DNA of 64,000 nucleotides from Coriobacteriaceae bacterium (GCA_902363125.1 CABIZD010000001.1:236694-300693); one strand, 5' to 3'; numbered from the stretch's first letter, positions 28,640 to 36,748 are shown. A program made the numbers and translations. The notes: generated by a model not told the origin, from the letters alone.

Positions 28640-28767
28640 GGGTAGTTAATTTGGGACGGGGCTATTTTAGCTACCCCCCATATGCCAATTGATATTTGCG
28701 CTGACACCCATCGATTCATCGACAGTCAAAGGGTAGCTAAAATAGCCCCGTCCCAAATTAACTACCC
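28640..28767. repeat. Pair of 37-bp REP-like elements in perfect inverted orientation
   Basis: The 37-nt arm at 28640-28676 is the exact reverse complement of 28731-28767, with a 54-nt spacer. Each arm begins GGGTAG and ends CTACCC, so each is itself bounded by a 6-bp inverted repeat, and each contains a GGGACGGGG core. The pair lies between aroC and pheA, ending 29 nt before the pheA start. It looks like a REP/BIME-type intergenic element, or could form a very stable hairpin in the mRNA. No T-run follows. Confidence 0.85.
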
Positions 28768-28796
28768 CCGTATAACCATTCACGAAAGGGGTCCCT

Positions 28797-29942
28797 ATGG
28801 ACCTTGCTGACATCCGCCAGGCCATCGATGGCATCGACACCACGCTCCTCAACAGCTTTGTCGAGCGCATGGACATTGCCACCGAGGTCGCCAAATCGAA
28901 AATCGAGATAGGCAAGGCCGTCTTCGACCCCGCCCGCGAGCGCTCCAAGCTCAACAACCTTGCCGGCCGCGCACCCGAGCGCTACGAGGCGCAGACCATC
29001 ACGCTGTTCCGCCTCCTCATGAGCATGAGCAAGGCCGAGCAGCAGCGCTATATCAACGAGCTCAAGGGCACCACGGTCTCGCAAAAGGCCCACGCCACTG
29101 CCGAGGCCTTCGACATGCCCTTCCCCCAGACTGCCAGCGTCGCCTGCCAGGGTGTTGAGGGGGCCTACAGCCAAATCGCCGCGTGCAAGCTCTTCGACGT
29201 GCCCGATATCGCGTTCTTCGAGACCTTCGAAGGTGTCATGCGCGCCGTGCGCGACGGATTCTGCGAGTTTGGCGTACTGCCCATCGAAAACTCCACCGCG
29301 GGCTCGGTCAACGCGGTCTACGACCTGCTCGCGCAGTTCGACTTCCACATTGTGCGCTCACTGCGCCTCAAGATCGACCACAACCTACTCGTCAAACCCG
29401 GCACCAAGCTGCAGGATGTTCGTGAGGTCTATAGCCACGGTCAGGCCATCGCGCAATGCGCCGGCTTTATCGAGGCGCACGGCCTGCACGCCACCAAGTA
29501 TCTCAACACGGCCATGTCGGCCGAGATGGTCGCCAACTCCGAGCGTGCCGACGTCGCCGCCATCGCCTCGCGAAGTTGCGCGGCGCTCTACGGTCTGGAG
29601 GTGCTGGAGCCCAACATCCAGGACTCGGACAACAACTACACGCGCTTTGTCGTCATCAGCCGCGAGCCGCGCGTCTACCCCGGCGCCAACCGTACCTCGC
29701 TCATGATCACCACGGCCAACGAGCCGGGCGCCCTCTACCGCGTGCTCGAGCGCTTCTACGCCCTCAACATCAACCTCATCAAGCTCGAGAGCCGCCCCAT
29801 CCCCGGGCGCGACTTTGAGTTTATGTTCTACTTTGATCTGGACTGCCCCTTTGGCAGCAAGGCCCTCAACGACCTGCTCGACTCGATTGACGACGTGTGC
29901 GAGAGCTTCACCTACTTTGGCAGCTACACGGAGGTGCTCTAG
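28797..29942 (+). CDS. pheA: Bifunctional chorismate mutase / prephenate dehydratase
   Basis: A 381-residue fusion giving prephenate and then phenylpyruvate, toward phenylalanine. Residues 1-90 are an AroQ-type chorismate mutase helix bundle (DIRQAIDGIDTTLLNSFVERM). The prephenate dehydratase domain follows at about 112-285 (GVEGAYSQIAA, PIENSTAGSVN, NNYTRF). An ACT domain with GALYRVLERF and KLESRP at about 300-375 probably binds phenylalanine. ATG at 28797 with AAAGGGG five nt upstream, immediately after the repeat pair. Confidence 0.94.
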   Translation: MDLADIRQAIDGIDTTLLNSFVERMDIATEVAKSKIEIGKAVFDPARERSKLNNLAGRAPERYEAQTITLFRLLMSMSKAEQQRYINELKGTTVSQKAHATAEAFDMPFPQTASVACQGVEGAYSQIAACKLFDVPDIAFFETFEGVMRAVRDGFCEFGVLPIENSTAGSVNAVYDLLAQFDFHIVRSLRLKIDHNLLVKPGTKLQDVREVYSHGQAIAQCAGFIEAHGLHATKYLNTAMSAEMVANSERADVAAIASRSCAALYGLEVLEPNIQDSDNNYTRFVVISREPRVYPGANRTSLMITTANEPGALYRVLERFYALNINLIKLESRPIPGRDFEFMFYFDLDCPFGSKALNDLLDSIDDVCESFTYFGSYTEVL

Positions 29943-31193
29943 ATGAATGACGTCGCCACAACCCGCCCCTACGGCGTACTGGGCCGCGTGCTGGGCCACA
30001 GCTACACCCCGACCATCTACAAGGAGCTCGCGGGGCTTGAGTACGTGCGTTTTGAGCGCGAGCCCGAGGATCTTGAGGCCTTTATGAAGGGCGACGAATG
30101 GGAAGGCACCAACGTGACCATACCCTACAAGCGAGCCGTCATGGACTACCTAGACGAGCTGAGCCCGCTCGCCGAACGCATGGGCAACGTCAACACGATC
30201 ACGCGCCTGCCCAACGGCCGTCTGCGCGGCGACAACACTGACTACTTCGGCTTCCAGTGCCTGGTCGAGGAGCTGGGTGTGGAGATTGCCGGCAAGAAGG
30301 TCCTCGTGCTCGGAGCCACCGGCGGCGCCGGCACCACGGCAAGTATGGTGCTGGGCGACCTGGGTGCGATCGTGGTGCCCGTGGGACGCGCGAGCGAGGT
30401 CAACTACGACAACATCGCACGGCAGTCCGACGCCGCGTTGCTCGTCAACTGCACGCCTGCCGGTATGTTCCCCCACTGCCCCGACGCGCCTTGCACGCTC
30501 GAGGGCCTCGACGCACTCGAGGGCGTCATCGATATCGTCTACAACCCCGCCCGCACGGGACTCATGCTCGAGGCCGAGCGTCGCGGCATCCCCTGCATCG
30601 GCGGTTTGCTCATGCTTGTGGCCCAGGCGGCGCAAGCCGTCGAGCGCTATACCGGCCAAGTCACCGACCGCGAGCGCATCCTGGACGTGACGGAGCGCCT
30701 GTCTCACCGCGAGCAGAACATCGCGCTGATCGGCATGCCGGGCTCGGGCAAAACCCGCGTGGGTGAGCAGATCGCCCTGCTCACCGGCCGCGAGCACATC
30801 GACCTGGACCGCGCCCTCGAGGAGCGTCTGGGCATGCCTTGCGCCGACTTTATCGTTGAGCGCGGCGAGCCGGCCTTCCGCGAGCAGGAAACGGCGGCCC
30901 TGGCCGACCTCTCCAAGCGCAGCGGCCTGGTGCTTTCCACCGGCGGCGGCGTGGTCACGCGCGACGAGAACTACCCGCTGCTGCACCAGAACAGCCAGAT
31001 CGTGATGCTTAACCGCAAGCTCGATGAGCTCGCCCACAAGGGTCGACCCATCACCGCCCGCGACGGTATCGACAAGCTGGCCGAGCAGCGCATGCCGCGC
31101 TACCGCGCCTGGGCCGACTACATCATCGACTCACGAGACTGCGCCGCCAACACCGCCCGTGCCATCCTCGACACCCTCCCACCCGCTCTCTAA
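29943..31193 (+). CDS. aroEK: Bifunctional shikimate dehydrogenase / shikimate kinase fusion
   Basis: A 416-residue fusion of two consecutive pathway steps. Residues 1-250 are AroE: NVTIPYK with the substrate-binding Lys, GDNTDYFGF and the NADP-binding loop GATGGAGTTAS. The usual SxSP motif reads GHSYTP. Residues about 255-416 are AroK: P-loop GMPGSGKTRVG, the DLD substrate motif, GEPAFREQE and STGGGVV. Fusing them is less common than separate genes. ATG at 29943 follows the pheA stop directly and uses the GGAGG within the pheA end. Confidence 0.93.
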   Translation: MNDVATTRPYGVLGRVLGHSYTPTIYKELAGLEYVRFEREPEDLEAFMKGDEWEGTNVTIPYKRAVMDYLDELSPLAERMGNVNTITRLPNGRLRGDNTDYFGFQCLVEELGVEIAGKKVLVLGATGGAGTTASMVLGDLGAIVVPVGRASEVNYDNIARQSDAALLVNCTPAGMFPHCPDAPCTLEGLDALEGVIDIVYNPARTGLMLEAERRGIPCIGGLLMLVAQAAQAVERYTGQVTDRERILDVTERLSHREQNIALIGMPGSGKTRVGEQIALLTGREHIDLDRALEERLGMPCADFIVERGEPAFREQETAALADLSKRSGLVLSTGGGVVTRDENYPLLHQNSQIVMLNRKLDELAHKGRPITARDGIDKLAEQRMPRYRAWADYIIDSRDCAANTARAILDTLPPAL

Positions 31194-31196
31194 CCA

Positions 31197-31235
31197 AAAC
31201 CACCACAAAGGGGACAGGCACCTTTGTGGTGGTTT
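31197..31235. repeat. 15-bp perfect palindrome with GGGGACAGGCACC core
   Basis: AAACCACCACAAAGG (31197-31211) is exactly inverted at 31221-31235 around a 9-nt loop (GGACAGGCA). It lies between aroEK and aroQ. The GGGGACAGGCAC motif resembles REP-type repeats tied to REP-associated tyrosine transposases in other bacteria. Only a short TTT follows, so it is at best a weak terminator. Confidence 0.7.
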
Positions 31236-31257
31236 CTCGACTGCAAAGGAAGCAACC

Positions 31258-31695
31258 ATGAAAGCACTCGTCATCAACGGCCCCAACCTCAACATGCTCG
31301 GCATTCGCGAGCCGGGCATCTATGGCAGCGACAACTACGACCGCTTAGTGCAGATCTGCCAGGAGGCAGGCGCCGCACAGGGCTTCGACGAGGTCGAGGT
31401 CTTCCAGTCCAACCACGAGGGCAACATCGTCGACAAGATCCAGGAGGCCTACGGCAAGGTCGACGGCATCGTCATCAACCCGGCTGCCTACACGCATACG
31501 AGCGTGGCGATCCTCGACGCACTCAAGGCCGTCGCCATCCCTGCCGTCGAGGTCCACATCAGCGCCGTCGAGACCCGCGAGGACTTCCGCCAGGTGAGCT
31601 ATGCACGCCTAGCCTGCTTCGCCACCATTACGGGCGAAGGCCTGATGGGCTACGCCCACGCGCTGGAGCTGCTGAGGGAGTGTCTCGAAGAGTAG
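31258..31695 (+). CDS. aroQ: Type II 3-dehydroquinate dehydratase
   Basis: A 145-residue type II dehydroquinase making 3-dehydroshikimate. It begins MKALVINGPNLNMLGIREPG, has NPAAYTHTSVA (catalytic loop and Tyr/Asn region) and VEVHISAVETREDFR with the catalytic His. I use the ATG at 31258 because the family starts there and an AAGGAAG site precedes it. Completes the DAHP-to-chorismate set in this cluster. Confidence 0.95.
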   Translation: MKALVINGPNLNMLGIREPGIYGSDNYDRLVQICQEAGAAQGFDEVEVFQSNHEGNIVDKIQEAYGKVDGIVINPAAYTHTSVAILDALKAVAIPAVEVHISAVETREDFRQVSYARLACFATITGEGLMGYAHALELLRECLEE

Positions 31696-31743
31696 CCTCG
31701 CGATCAAATCCATCAGCGCCGATTCACACGCCAATAAAACCAA

Positions 31744-31780
31744 TGCCGGCAGTAGCACCTCGCTGCTGCCGGCAATTTAT
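31744..31780 (+). terminator. Terminator of the aro operon
   Basis: A stem of GCCGGCAGTAGC with GCTGCTGCCGGC (11 Watson-Crick pairs and one G-T) around ACCTC, followed by AATTTATT. It closes the aroF-aroQ unit. Confidence 0.75.
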
Positions 31781-31825
31781 TACTGACATATAATCGTTGC
31801 AGTCACACAACGTCTGGAGACGCGT

Positions 31826-32275
31826 ATGTTAAGCATCCATCTGGGAGATTACCCCGGTTCCATCTACGATACCGAGACCTATTTTAGGAACTCATACTTG
31901 GACTCATGGTTCGAAGATCCCATGGCCGCACAGATCATTAAAGGTGTTGACGGTTCGGAGCTCATCGGCCCCCACAACATCATCAGCAAACAGCTCGGTT
32001 CGATTACACCCCTCGAGCTTTCCGGCGGCGTTAAGACGCTGCTGCTGGTGCGCAATCTCCCAAACATGGTGTTCAATGCATCCACTTGCGGAGATAACTG
32101 CGCCCGCTGGCTGCTCAAAATTGGCAAAGAGCAGGATGTGCTGGTAACCCTTTACCACATCATGAAATTTCCCTGGAAGCGTTTTGAGATTCGCATCAAT
32201 AACGACGGCCGCATCGTCAGGAACATGCAGGAGTTCGTCGGTGCCACCAATGATTTTCTGGATGTTGATGAGTAA
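31826..32275 (+). CDS. DUF4869-type protein
   Basis: A 149-residue protein that I recognise as DUF4869-like from the pattern of its start (LGDYPGSIYDTETYF), the IKGVDGSELIGPHNI segment, SGGVKTLLLV and FNASTCGDNCARWLL. The family is known from gut Firmicutes and actinobacteria, has no assigned function and commonly precedes a P-loop ATPase gene, as here. No signal peptide or membrane segment. Its stop overlaps the next start as TAATG, so the two products are probably made in a fixed ratio. Confidence 0.75.
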   Translation: MLSIHLGDYPGSIYDTETYFRNSYLDSWFEDPMAAQIIKGVDGSELIGPHNIISKQLGSITPLELSGGVKTLLLVRNLPNMVFNASTCGDNCARWLLKIGKEQDVLVTLYHIMKFPWKRFEIRINNDGRIVRNMQEFVGATNDFLDVDE

Positions 32276-33276
32276 TGAAAGGATCACACACCGTTGTCGT
32301 GGAGCGCGCAAAAGTCAAATACACGCTCACCTTTAAACGCAATATTTCCTTCATCCGCGGCAACAGCGGCACGGGCAAAACGACGCTCATCTCGATGATT
32401 CGCGACTACAACGACCGAGGACCGGAAAGCGGCGTTGCACTCAGCTGCGACGTGCCTTGTGAAACGCTTTCCGGCAGACGCTGGGAGCGCGAGCTTTCGA
32501 TCATCGAAGATTCAATCGTCTTTCTAGATGAGGGCAACGAGTTTATCTACTCAAAGGACTTCGCCAAAACCGTAAACGGCTCGTCCAACTATTTTGTTCT
32601 GATATCTCGTCGCGATGCCAACGAGCTCCTCTACAGCGTTGATGAGATCCTGAAGTTAGTCAACACGACGAGTAAAACAATCAATGGCCGCAAGAGCGAC
32701 AGGCGCTTCTACTCGGTGACCAAGCCGCTATATGACCACACGGCAAGCATGCTGTATCAGGATCTAAATGTTGGATTCGAGGTACCCGACGCCGTAGTTG
32801 TCGAGGATAGCAAATCTGGCTATCAATTCTACGACGCTCTTTGCAACCGGCTCGGAATCCCCTGCTATACCGCCACCGGCGTAGCAAATCTAAAGCGGAC
32901 AATTCACGAATGCCCCGAGCAAAACGTTCTTGCCATTGGAGACGGCGCAGCGTTTGGTCCCTACATCGAAAAGGTGCTCGGACAGCGCGTTTACAAGAAC
33001 GTTCGCTTGTTCCTCCCGGAATCATTCGAGTGGACACTTCTGCAATCTGGCCTCATTCCCAGTAACGACATTCCAAAAATCCTCAAGGATCCTTCGAGCT
33101 ATATCGAAAGCCGCGACTACCTAAGCTGGGAACGATTCTTCACCGACGTATTGATCAAGTACTCGGCAGACACTCGCTACGCCTACAGAAAGGCAAAGCT
33201 CAATGAGCAGTACCTGAGGCCGCAGGCGATGAATGCAGTTGCAAACGTCTTGCCCGAGTGCCTGAAGGCAGACTAG
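32275..33276 (+). CDS. P-loop ATPase partner of the DUF4869 protein
   Basis: A 333-residue protein. A short beta-rich start leads to a Walker A motif GNSGTGKTT at about residues 29-37. A Walker B-like SIVFLDEGNEF follows near 78-88, and YFVLISRR could hold a sensor Arg. The second half (from about residue 155: AVVVEDSKSGYQFYDAL, NVLAIGDGAAFGPYIE) looks like a TOPRIM-like or nuclease-type alpha/beta domain with acidic residues, but I cannot confirm this. Such genes are sometimes labelled translation initiation factor 2, which the sequence does not support. Coupled to the DUF4869 gene (TAATG). Confidence 0.65.
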   Translation: MKGSHTVVVERAKVKYTLTFKRNISFIRGNSGTGKTTLISMIRDYNDRGPESGVALSCDVPCETLSGRRWERELSIIEDSIVFLDEGNEFIYSKDFAKTVNGSSNYFVLISRRDANELLYSVDEILKLVNTTSKTINGRKSDRRFYSVTKPLYDHTASMLYQDLNVGFEVPDAVVVEDSKSGYQFYDALCNRLGIPCYTATGVANLKRTIHECPEQNVLAIGDGAAFGPYIEKVLGQRVYKNVRLFLPESFEWTLLQSGLIPSNDIPKILKDPSSYIESRDYLSWERFFTDVLIKYSADTRYAYRKAKLNEQYLRPQAMNAVANVLPECLKAD

Positions 33277-33292
33277 ACAGACTAGATATAGT

Positions 33293-33323
33293 GGGGAGGG
33301 CCAAGTTGGTCCTCCCCGTTTTT
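33293..33323 (+). terminator. Terminator after the DUF4869-ATPase pair
   Basis: GGGGAGG (33293-33299) pairs with CCTCCCC (33311-33317), extended by an inner CCAA/TTGG, and is followed by GTTTTTG. A strong Rho-independent terminator for the two-gene unit. Confidence 0.85.
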
Positions 33324-33324
33324 G

Positions 33325-33557
33325 TTACGCCTTCTTGATCACGTACACCAACCCTATGTCGCACCCGCAGCGCACAATCGACGCAAAGAGCCATGGTACT
33401 GGCAGCGTTAAAAGCAACGGCATCGTCTGCCAAGGGATAAACCAGTCAACCGCATGAAAGGCAAAGACGGCAAGGCTTGCCTGTCCGCAGAACGCTCGCA
33501 CCACCGCTTCGGCCTAAACGTATACCCGGCAAGAATAAAGAACACCGGCATGTGAAA
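33325..33557 (-). pseudogene. Relic of an acyltransferase-3 family membrane protein
   Basis: Two fragments of one family lie head to tail in different frames. The first (33557 downward) reads FHMPVFFILAGYTFRPKRW, the conserved N-terminal FHMP motif of O-acyltransferases. The second (ending with the TAA at 33325) reads CGQASLAVFAFHAVDWF and continues to a hydrophobic C-terminus ending GLVYVIKKA. The ~200 residues between are gone and the frame has shifted, so the gene is dead. Compare the intact acyltransferase at 45470-46492, which has the same FHMP motif. Confidence 0.7.
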
Positions 33558-33586
33558 AAGCCCAGACCACCAAGCGGTCTGGGCTT
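33553..33586 (-). terminator. Terminator of tRNA-Arg(TCT)
   Basis: A perfect 11-bp stem AAGCCCAGACC/GGTCTGGGCTT (33558-33568 and 33576-33586) with a 7-nt loop is followed on the minus strand by TTTTTCAC. It starts 10 nt past the tRNA 3' end. Confidence 0.85.
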
Positions 33587-33595
33587 AATAAACGA

Positions 33596-33672
33596 TGGTG
33601 CTCCATGGCGGATTCGAACCGTCGACCTTGGGATTAGAAGTCCCCTGCTCTATCCAACTGAGCTAATGGAGC
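33596..33672 (-). tRNA. tRNA-Arg(TCT)
   Basis: Minus-strand cloverleaf with acceptor GCTCCAT/ATGGAGC, D arm AGCTCAGTTGGATAGAGC, anticodon loop CTTCTAA (anticodon TCT), T arm GACGGTTCGAATCCGCC and encoded CCA. The outermost anticodon-stem pair is a G-A mismatch. A TATAAT -10 box lies at 33719-33724. It marks the left border of the surface-polysaccharide island, and a decayed copy lies at 39916-39988. Confidence 0.93.
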
Positions 33673-33726
33673 AAATAACCGCACGCCCAAGCAAGCGCAA
33701 GCCTGTTAGGCACAAGTAATTATAAC

Positions 33727-34497
33727 CTAGTTGAACTGCTCGCGATACGCCTTACAGACCTCATCGACTGGGCCGTCCATGCGAAGGTCACCCTTCTCAA
33801 TCCAAACGGCACGCTGGCAGATGCGCTCAACCTGCTCCATGGAGTGCGAAACGAACAGAACCGTCACGTCGCCGCTCTGGATAAAGTGCTGGATGCGGTC
33901 CTCGCACTTCTGCTGGAAGAACACGTCACCGACGGACAGCGTCTCGTCAACGATCAGAATATCGGGCTCGGTAATCGTCGCGATTGCAAAGGCGATACGC
34001 GCCACCATGCCCGAGGAGAAGTTCTTGAGCGGCATATCGACAAAGTTCTGAAGCTCAGCGAACTCAATAATGCCATCAAAATTGGCATCGATAAATTCCT
34101 TGGTATAGCCGAGCAGCGCACCGTTCAGGTAAATGTTCTCGCGCGCCGTCAGCTCGGGGTCAAAGCCGGCACCAAGCTCAATCAGCGGCGCGATGTTACC
34201 GTGCACCTTAACACTGCCCTCGCTAGGCTCAAGCACGCCAGCGATAATCTTGAGCATCGTAGACTTGCCGGAACCATTGGTGCCGACCAGACCCACAACC
34301 TCGCCACGATGAATATCAAACGAGATATGCTTGAGCGCCCTAAACTCCTCAAAGAACAACTCGTGCTTGGCAAGTTTGATGAAGTACTCCTTGAGGTTGG
34401 TCAGCGACTCGGACGCCATGTTAAAGATCATGGTGACGTCGTCGACCTCGACAGCCAGAGGCTGCTCGCTGTAATCAACAACAGATTCAGTCATCAC
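33727..34497 (-). CDS. Polysaccharide/teichoic-acid ABC exporter, ATP-binding protein
   Basis: A 256-residue ABC ATPase of the TagH/Wzt type. Walker A GTNGSGKST near residue 74, the unusual signature NFSSGMVARIAFA (SSGM in place of LSGGQ, typical of this subfamily), Walker B ILIVDETLSVGD and switch His in FVSHSM are visible. It lacks the C-terminal carbohydrate-binding domain of long Wzt proteins. With the permease upstream it should export a lipid-linked wall polymer or O-polysaccharide. The last ~22 codons recur in decayed form at 40042-40107. Confidence 0.92.
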   Translation of the reverse strand: MMTESVVDYSEQPLAVEVDDVTMIFNMASESLTNLKEYFIKLAKHELFFEEFRALKHISFDIHRGEVVGLVGTNGSGKSTMLKIIAGVLEPSEGSVKVHGNIAPLIELGAGFDPELTARENIYLNGALLGYTKEFIDANFDGIIEFAELQNFVDMPLKNFSSGMVARIAFAIATITEPDILIVDETLSVGDVFFQQKCEDRIQHFIQSGDVTVLFVSHSMEQVERICQRAVWIEKGDLRMDGPVDEVCKAYREQFN

Positions 34498-34505
34498 AGC
34501 ACTCC

Positions 34506-35351
34506 TTAGATGTAGAGGATGAACTTGCGCTCGGACTTATGGAACACGGTGTAGCCAATAACAAGCGCAAGAACCGCCCAGGCAACGCACATACCAAACG
34601 TCATAAGCGAGGGCGTAGTCTGGAACAGAAAGATATCGCGCATAAACTGCAGATAGTTATACATGGGGTTCGCATAGACCAGAATGCGCACGAGATGCGG
34701 CATTTGCGCAACAAAGTCAGTCGTCCAGAAAATAGGCGTGATGTAAGTCCACGCCGTGATGACAACACTCCACAGATGCATGACATCGCGGAAGAAAACC
34801 GTAAGGGCAGAGAGCATCATGCCCAGGCCCATGCAGAAGCACATAAGCAGCAGCAGGCAGACCGGCAGCAGAATCAGGTGCCAAGAAGGCATGACGCGGA
34901 ACCACAGCATAACGATGGCGACGGCGACAAGCGAGAAGGCAAAGTTGACCAGCGAGAAAAGCACCTTCTGCACCGGGAAGACCCAGCGGTGTACCTTAAC
35001 CTTCTTGAGCAGCGGAGCCGCACCCACAATCGACGTCAGCGCCTGGTTCGTAGACTCGGACATGACGGCAAAGGTAACGTTACCTACGATCAAATACAGC
35101 GGGTACATTTCGGGCGTAATCGAGCCATTGCGGCCCTGGGCGAAAATCGTCGAGAACACGATAGCCATGACGATCATCATCAGCAGCGGGTTGAGCACCG
35201 ACCATGCGACGCCCAGAACGCTACGGCGATACTTGATCTTAAAATCCTTGGTAACCAGCTGACGAAGGATAAACGCGTCCTTCTCAAACTCGTTCTTAGC
35301 AAACGTCGCAGGCAGACTGCGAGCTTCTTGTTGCTTTGTCTGATCCGACAC
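34506..35351 (-). CDS. Polysaccharide/teichoic-acid ABC exporter, permease
   Basis: A 281-residue ABC-2 permease of the TagG/Wzm type. The N-terminal amphipathic stretch contains LRQLVTKDFKIKYRRSVLGVAWSVLNPL, the family signature, followed by six membrane helices and ending KSERKFILYI. I place the start at GTG 35351 (MSDQTKQQ), eight nt after AAAGGAG; a frame extending to 35414 has no such site. Pairs with the ATPase gene 8 nt downstream. A TATACT box near 35391 may be the -10 of the pair. Confidence 0.9.
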   Translation of the reverse strand: MSDQTKQQEARSLPATFAKNEFEKDAFILRQLVTKDFKIKYRRSVLGVAWSVLNPLLMMIVMAIVFSTIFAQGRNGSITPEMYPLYLIVGNVTFAVMSESTNQALTSIVGAAPLLKKVKVHRWVFPVQKVLFSLVNFAFSLVAVAIVMLWFRVMPSWHLILLPVCLLLLMCFCMGLGMMLSALTVFFRDVMHLWSVVITAWTYITPIFWTTDFVAQMPHLVRILVYANPMYNYLQFMRDIFLFQTTPSLMTFGMCVAWAVLALVIGYTVFHKSERKFILYI

Positions 35352-35511
35352 GGATGCAACTCCTTTACTCGTAATCGTTGACGAACGAACAGTATAGACC
35401 CGACGGCCATGCAAAAGATTCGCGCAGCAAAACTGGAGAACTAACCCACATCTTAGGATGCCATGACCAAACGGCTATACTTTCAAGGATTGAATGTATA
35501 AGGAGCATTGA

Positions 35512-36474
35512 GTGAATTCTGAATCCATCGCCGTCATCATCCCCTGCTACAACGAAGCGCTCACGATCGGCAAAGTCATCGACGACTTTCACCGCGAGCT
35601 TCCGCAAGCGACGGTCTATGTCTATGACAACAACTCGTCGGACGATACCTCACGCATCGCCACCGAGCACGGCGCCACGGTCCGCTTTGAGCCCCGTCAG
35701 GGAAAGGGCAACGTGTGCCGCCAGATGTTTCGCGACATCGACGCCGATTGCTACCTGATGGTCGACGGCGACGACACCTACCCCGCCGAGGCGGCCAAAG
35801 CCCTCTGCGAGCCTATCCTCAGCGGCACGGCCGACATGACCGTAGGCGATCGCCTTTCCAACGGCACCTATGCCGAGGAGAACAAGCGTGCCTTCCACGG
35901 CTTTGGCAACAATCTGGTCCGTGCCATGATCAAGTGGATCTATGGCTACAGCTTCGATGATGTCATGACCGGCTACCGTGCCATGAGCCGCCCGTTCGTT
36001 AAAACCTTCCCCGTGCTTTCCGAGGGCTTCCAGATCGAAACCGAGCTCTCAATCCACGCCGTCGACCACCGCTGGCGCATCAAAGATGTGCCCATCGAGT
36101 ACCGCGACCGTCCGGAAGGCTCCGAGTCCAAGCTCAATACCGTGAGCGACGGCATTAAAGTCGTTGCGATGATCGGCACGCTGTTCAAGGACTACCGCCC
36201 GCTGAAGTTCTTCAGCCTCGTCGCGCTTCTGTTTGCGGTGATCGGCCTCGCCTTGGGCATGCCCATCGTTGTCGAGTATTTCCAGACCGGCCTCGTTCCG
36301 CGCTTCCCCACCGCCATGCTCGCCGCGTCGTTTATGTTCCTGTGCGGTCTGAGCCTTGCAACCGGATTCATCCTCGATTCCGTGGCAAAGGTCGAAAAAA
36401 AGCAGTGGGAGGTCAACGTGTACAGCAAATACACCTTTGGTGGCTATCGCAACGACAACACGAACGCGAGGTAG
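35512..36474 (+). CDS. Family 2 glycosyltransferase with two C-terminal membrane helices (copy 1)
   Basis: A 320-residue GT2 enzyme of the dolichyl-phosphate-mannose-synthase/GtrB type. The nucleotide-sugar fold starts AVIIPCYNEALTIGKVI, the DxD motif is in LMVDGDDTYPAEA, and FQIETELSIHA with RDRPEGSESK are family features. Two membrane helices lie at about 232-258 and 272-295. It probably moves a sugar onto polyprenyl phosphate. Start GTG at 35512 with AAGGAG six nt upstream. It is closely similar over its whole length to the gene at 48546-49499 on the other side of the island. Confidence 0.9.
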   Translation: MNSESIAVIIPCYNEALTIGKVIDDFHRELPQATVYVYDNNSSDDTSRIATEHGATVRFEPRQGKGNVCRQMFRDIDADCYLMVDGDDTYPAEAAKALCEPILSGTADMTVGDRLSNGTYAEENKRAFHGFGNNLVRAMIKWIYGYSFDDVMTGYRAMSRPFVKTFPVLSEGFQIETELSIHAVDHRWRIKDVPIEYRDRPEGSESKLNTVSDGIKVVAMIGTLFKDYRPLKFFSLVALLFAVIGLALGMPIVVEYFQTGLVPRFPTAMLAASFMFLCGLSLATGFILDSVAKVEKKQWEVNVYSKYTFGGYRNDNTNAR

Positions 36475-36480
36475 CACGTC

Positions 36481-36606
36481 ATGCCGATCATTTCCATCGT
36501 CGTGCCGTGCTACAACGAGCAGGAATCGCTTCCCGTCTTCCTCAAGGAGCTCAATTGCGTTGTCCATACACGGCAGCGTCGGCGAGTTTTTGACCCGCTG
36601 TGCTGA
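36481..36606 (+). pseudogene. Truncated family 2 glycosyltransferase (first ~25 residues only)
   Basis: An ATG 6 nt after the preceding gene opens MPIISIVVPCYNEQESLPVF, the standard start of a DPM/GtrB-type glycosyltransferase. Similarity stops after LKELN, and an unrelated 16 codons lead to TGA. The rest of the gene (~280 codons) is missing, so this is a remnant of an operon partner of the intact gene upstream. The break coincides with a sharp drop in GC. Confidence 0.75.
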
Positions 36607-36701
36607 GCCTATTTTTGCCGTCGACGCTCTGTCCTGACCACCGCACTGCTGAACTGTAATCCGGAGTGTCAGTCGATATTGACAGATAAGCGTAGACACA
36701 A

Positions 36702-36740
36702 AACCCTCTCAGCCATGAAGGTTGAAAGGGTTATATTTGT
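36702..36740. terminator. Bidirectional terminator between the GT remnant and the AT-rich gene
   Basis: AACCCTCTCAGCC (36702-36714) pairs with GGTTGAAAGGGTT (36720-36732), 12 of 13 positions including one G-T. ATATTTGTTAT follows on the plus strand and TTGTG on the minus strand. Confidence 0.6.
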
Positions 36741-36748
36741 TATACGTT

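Noticed and set aside
33477..33719. A small plus-strand frame of 80 codons
   Set aside because: It runs through the tRNA-Arg(TCT) terminator and the tRNA gene on the opposite strand.
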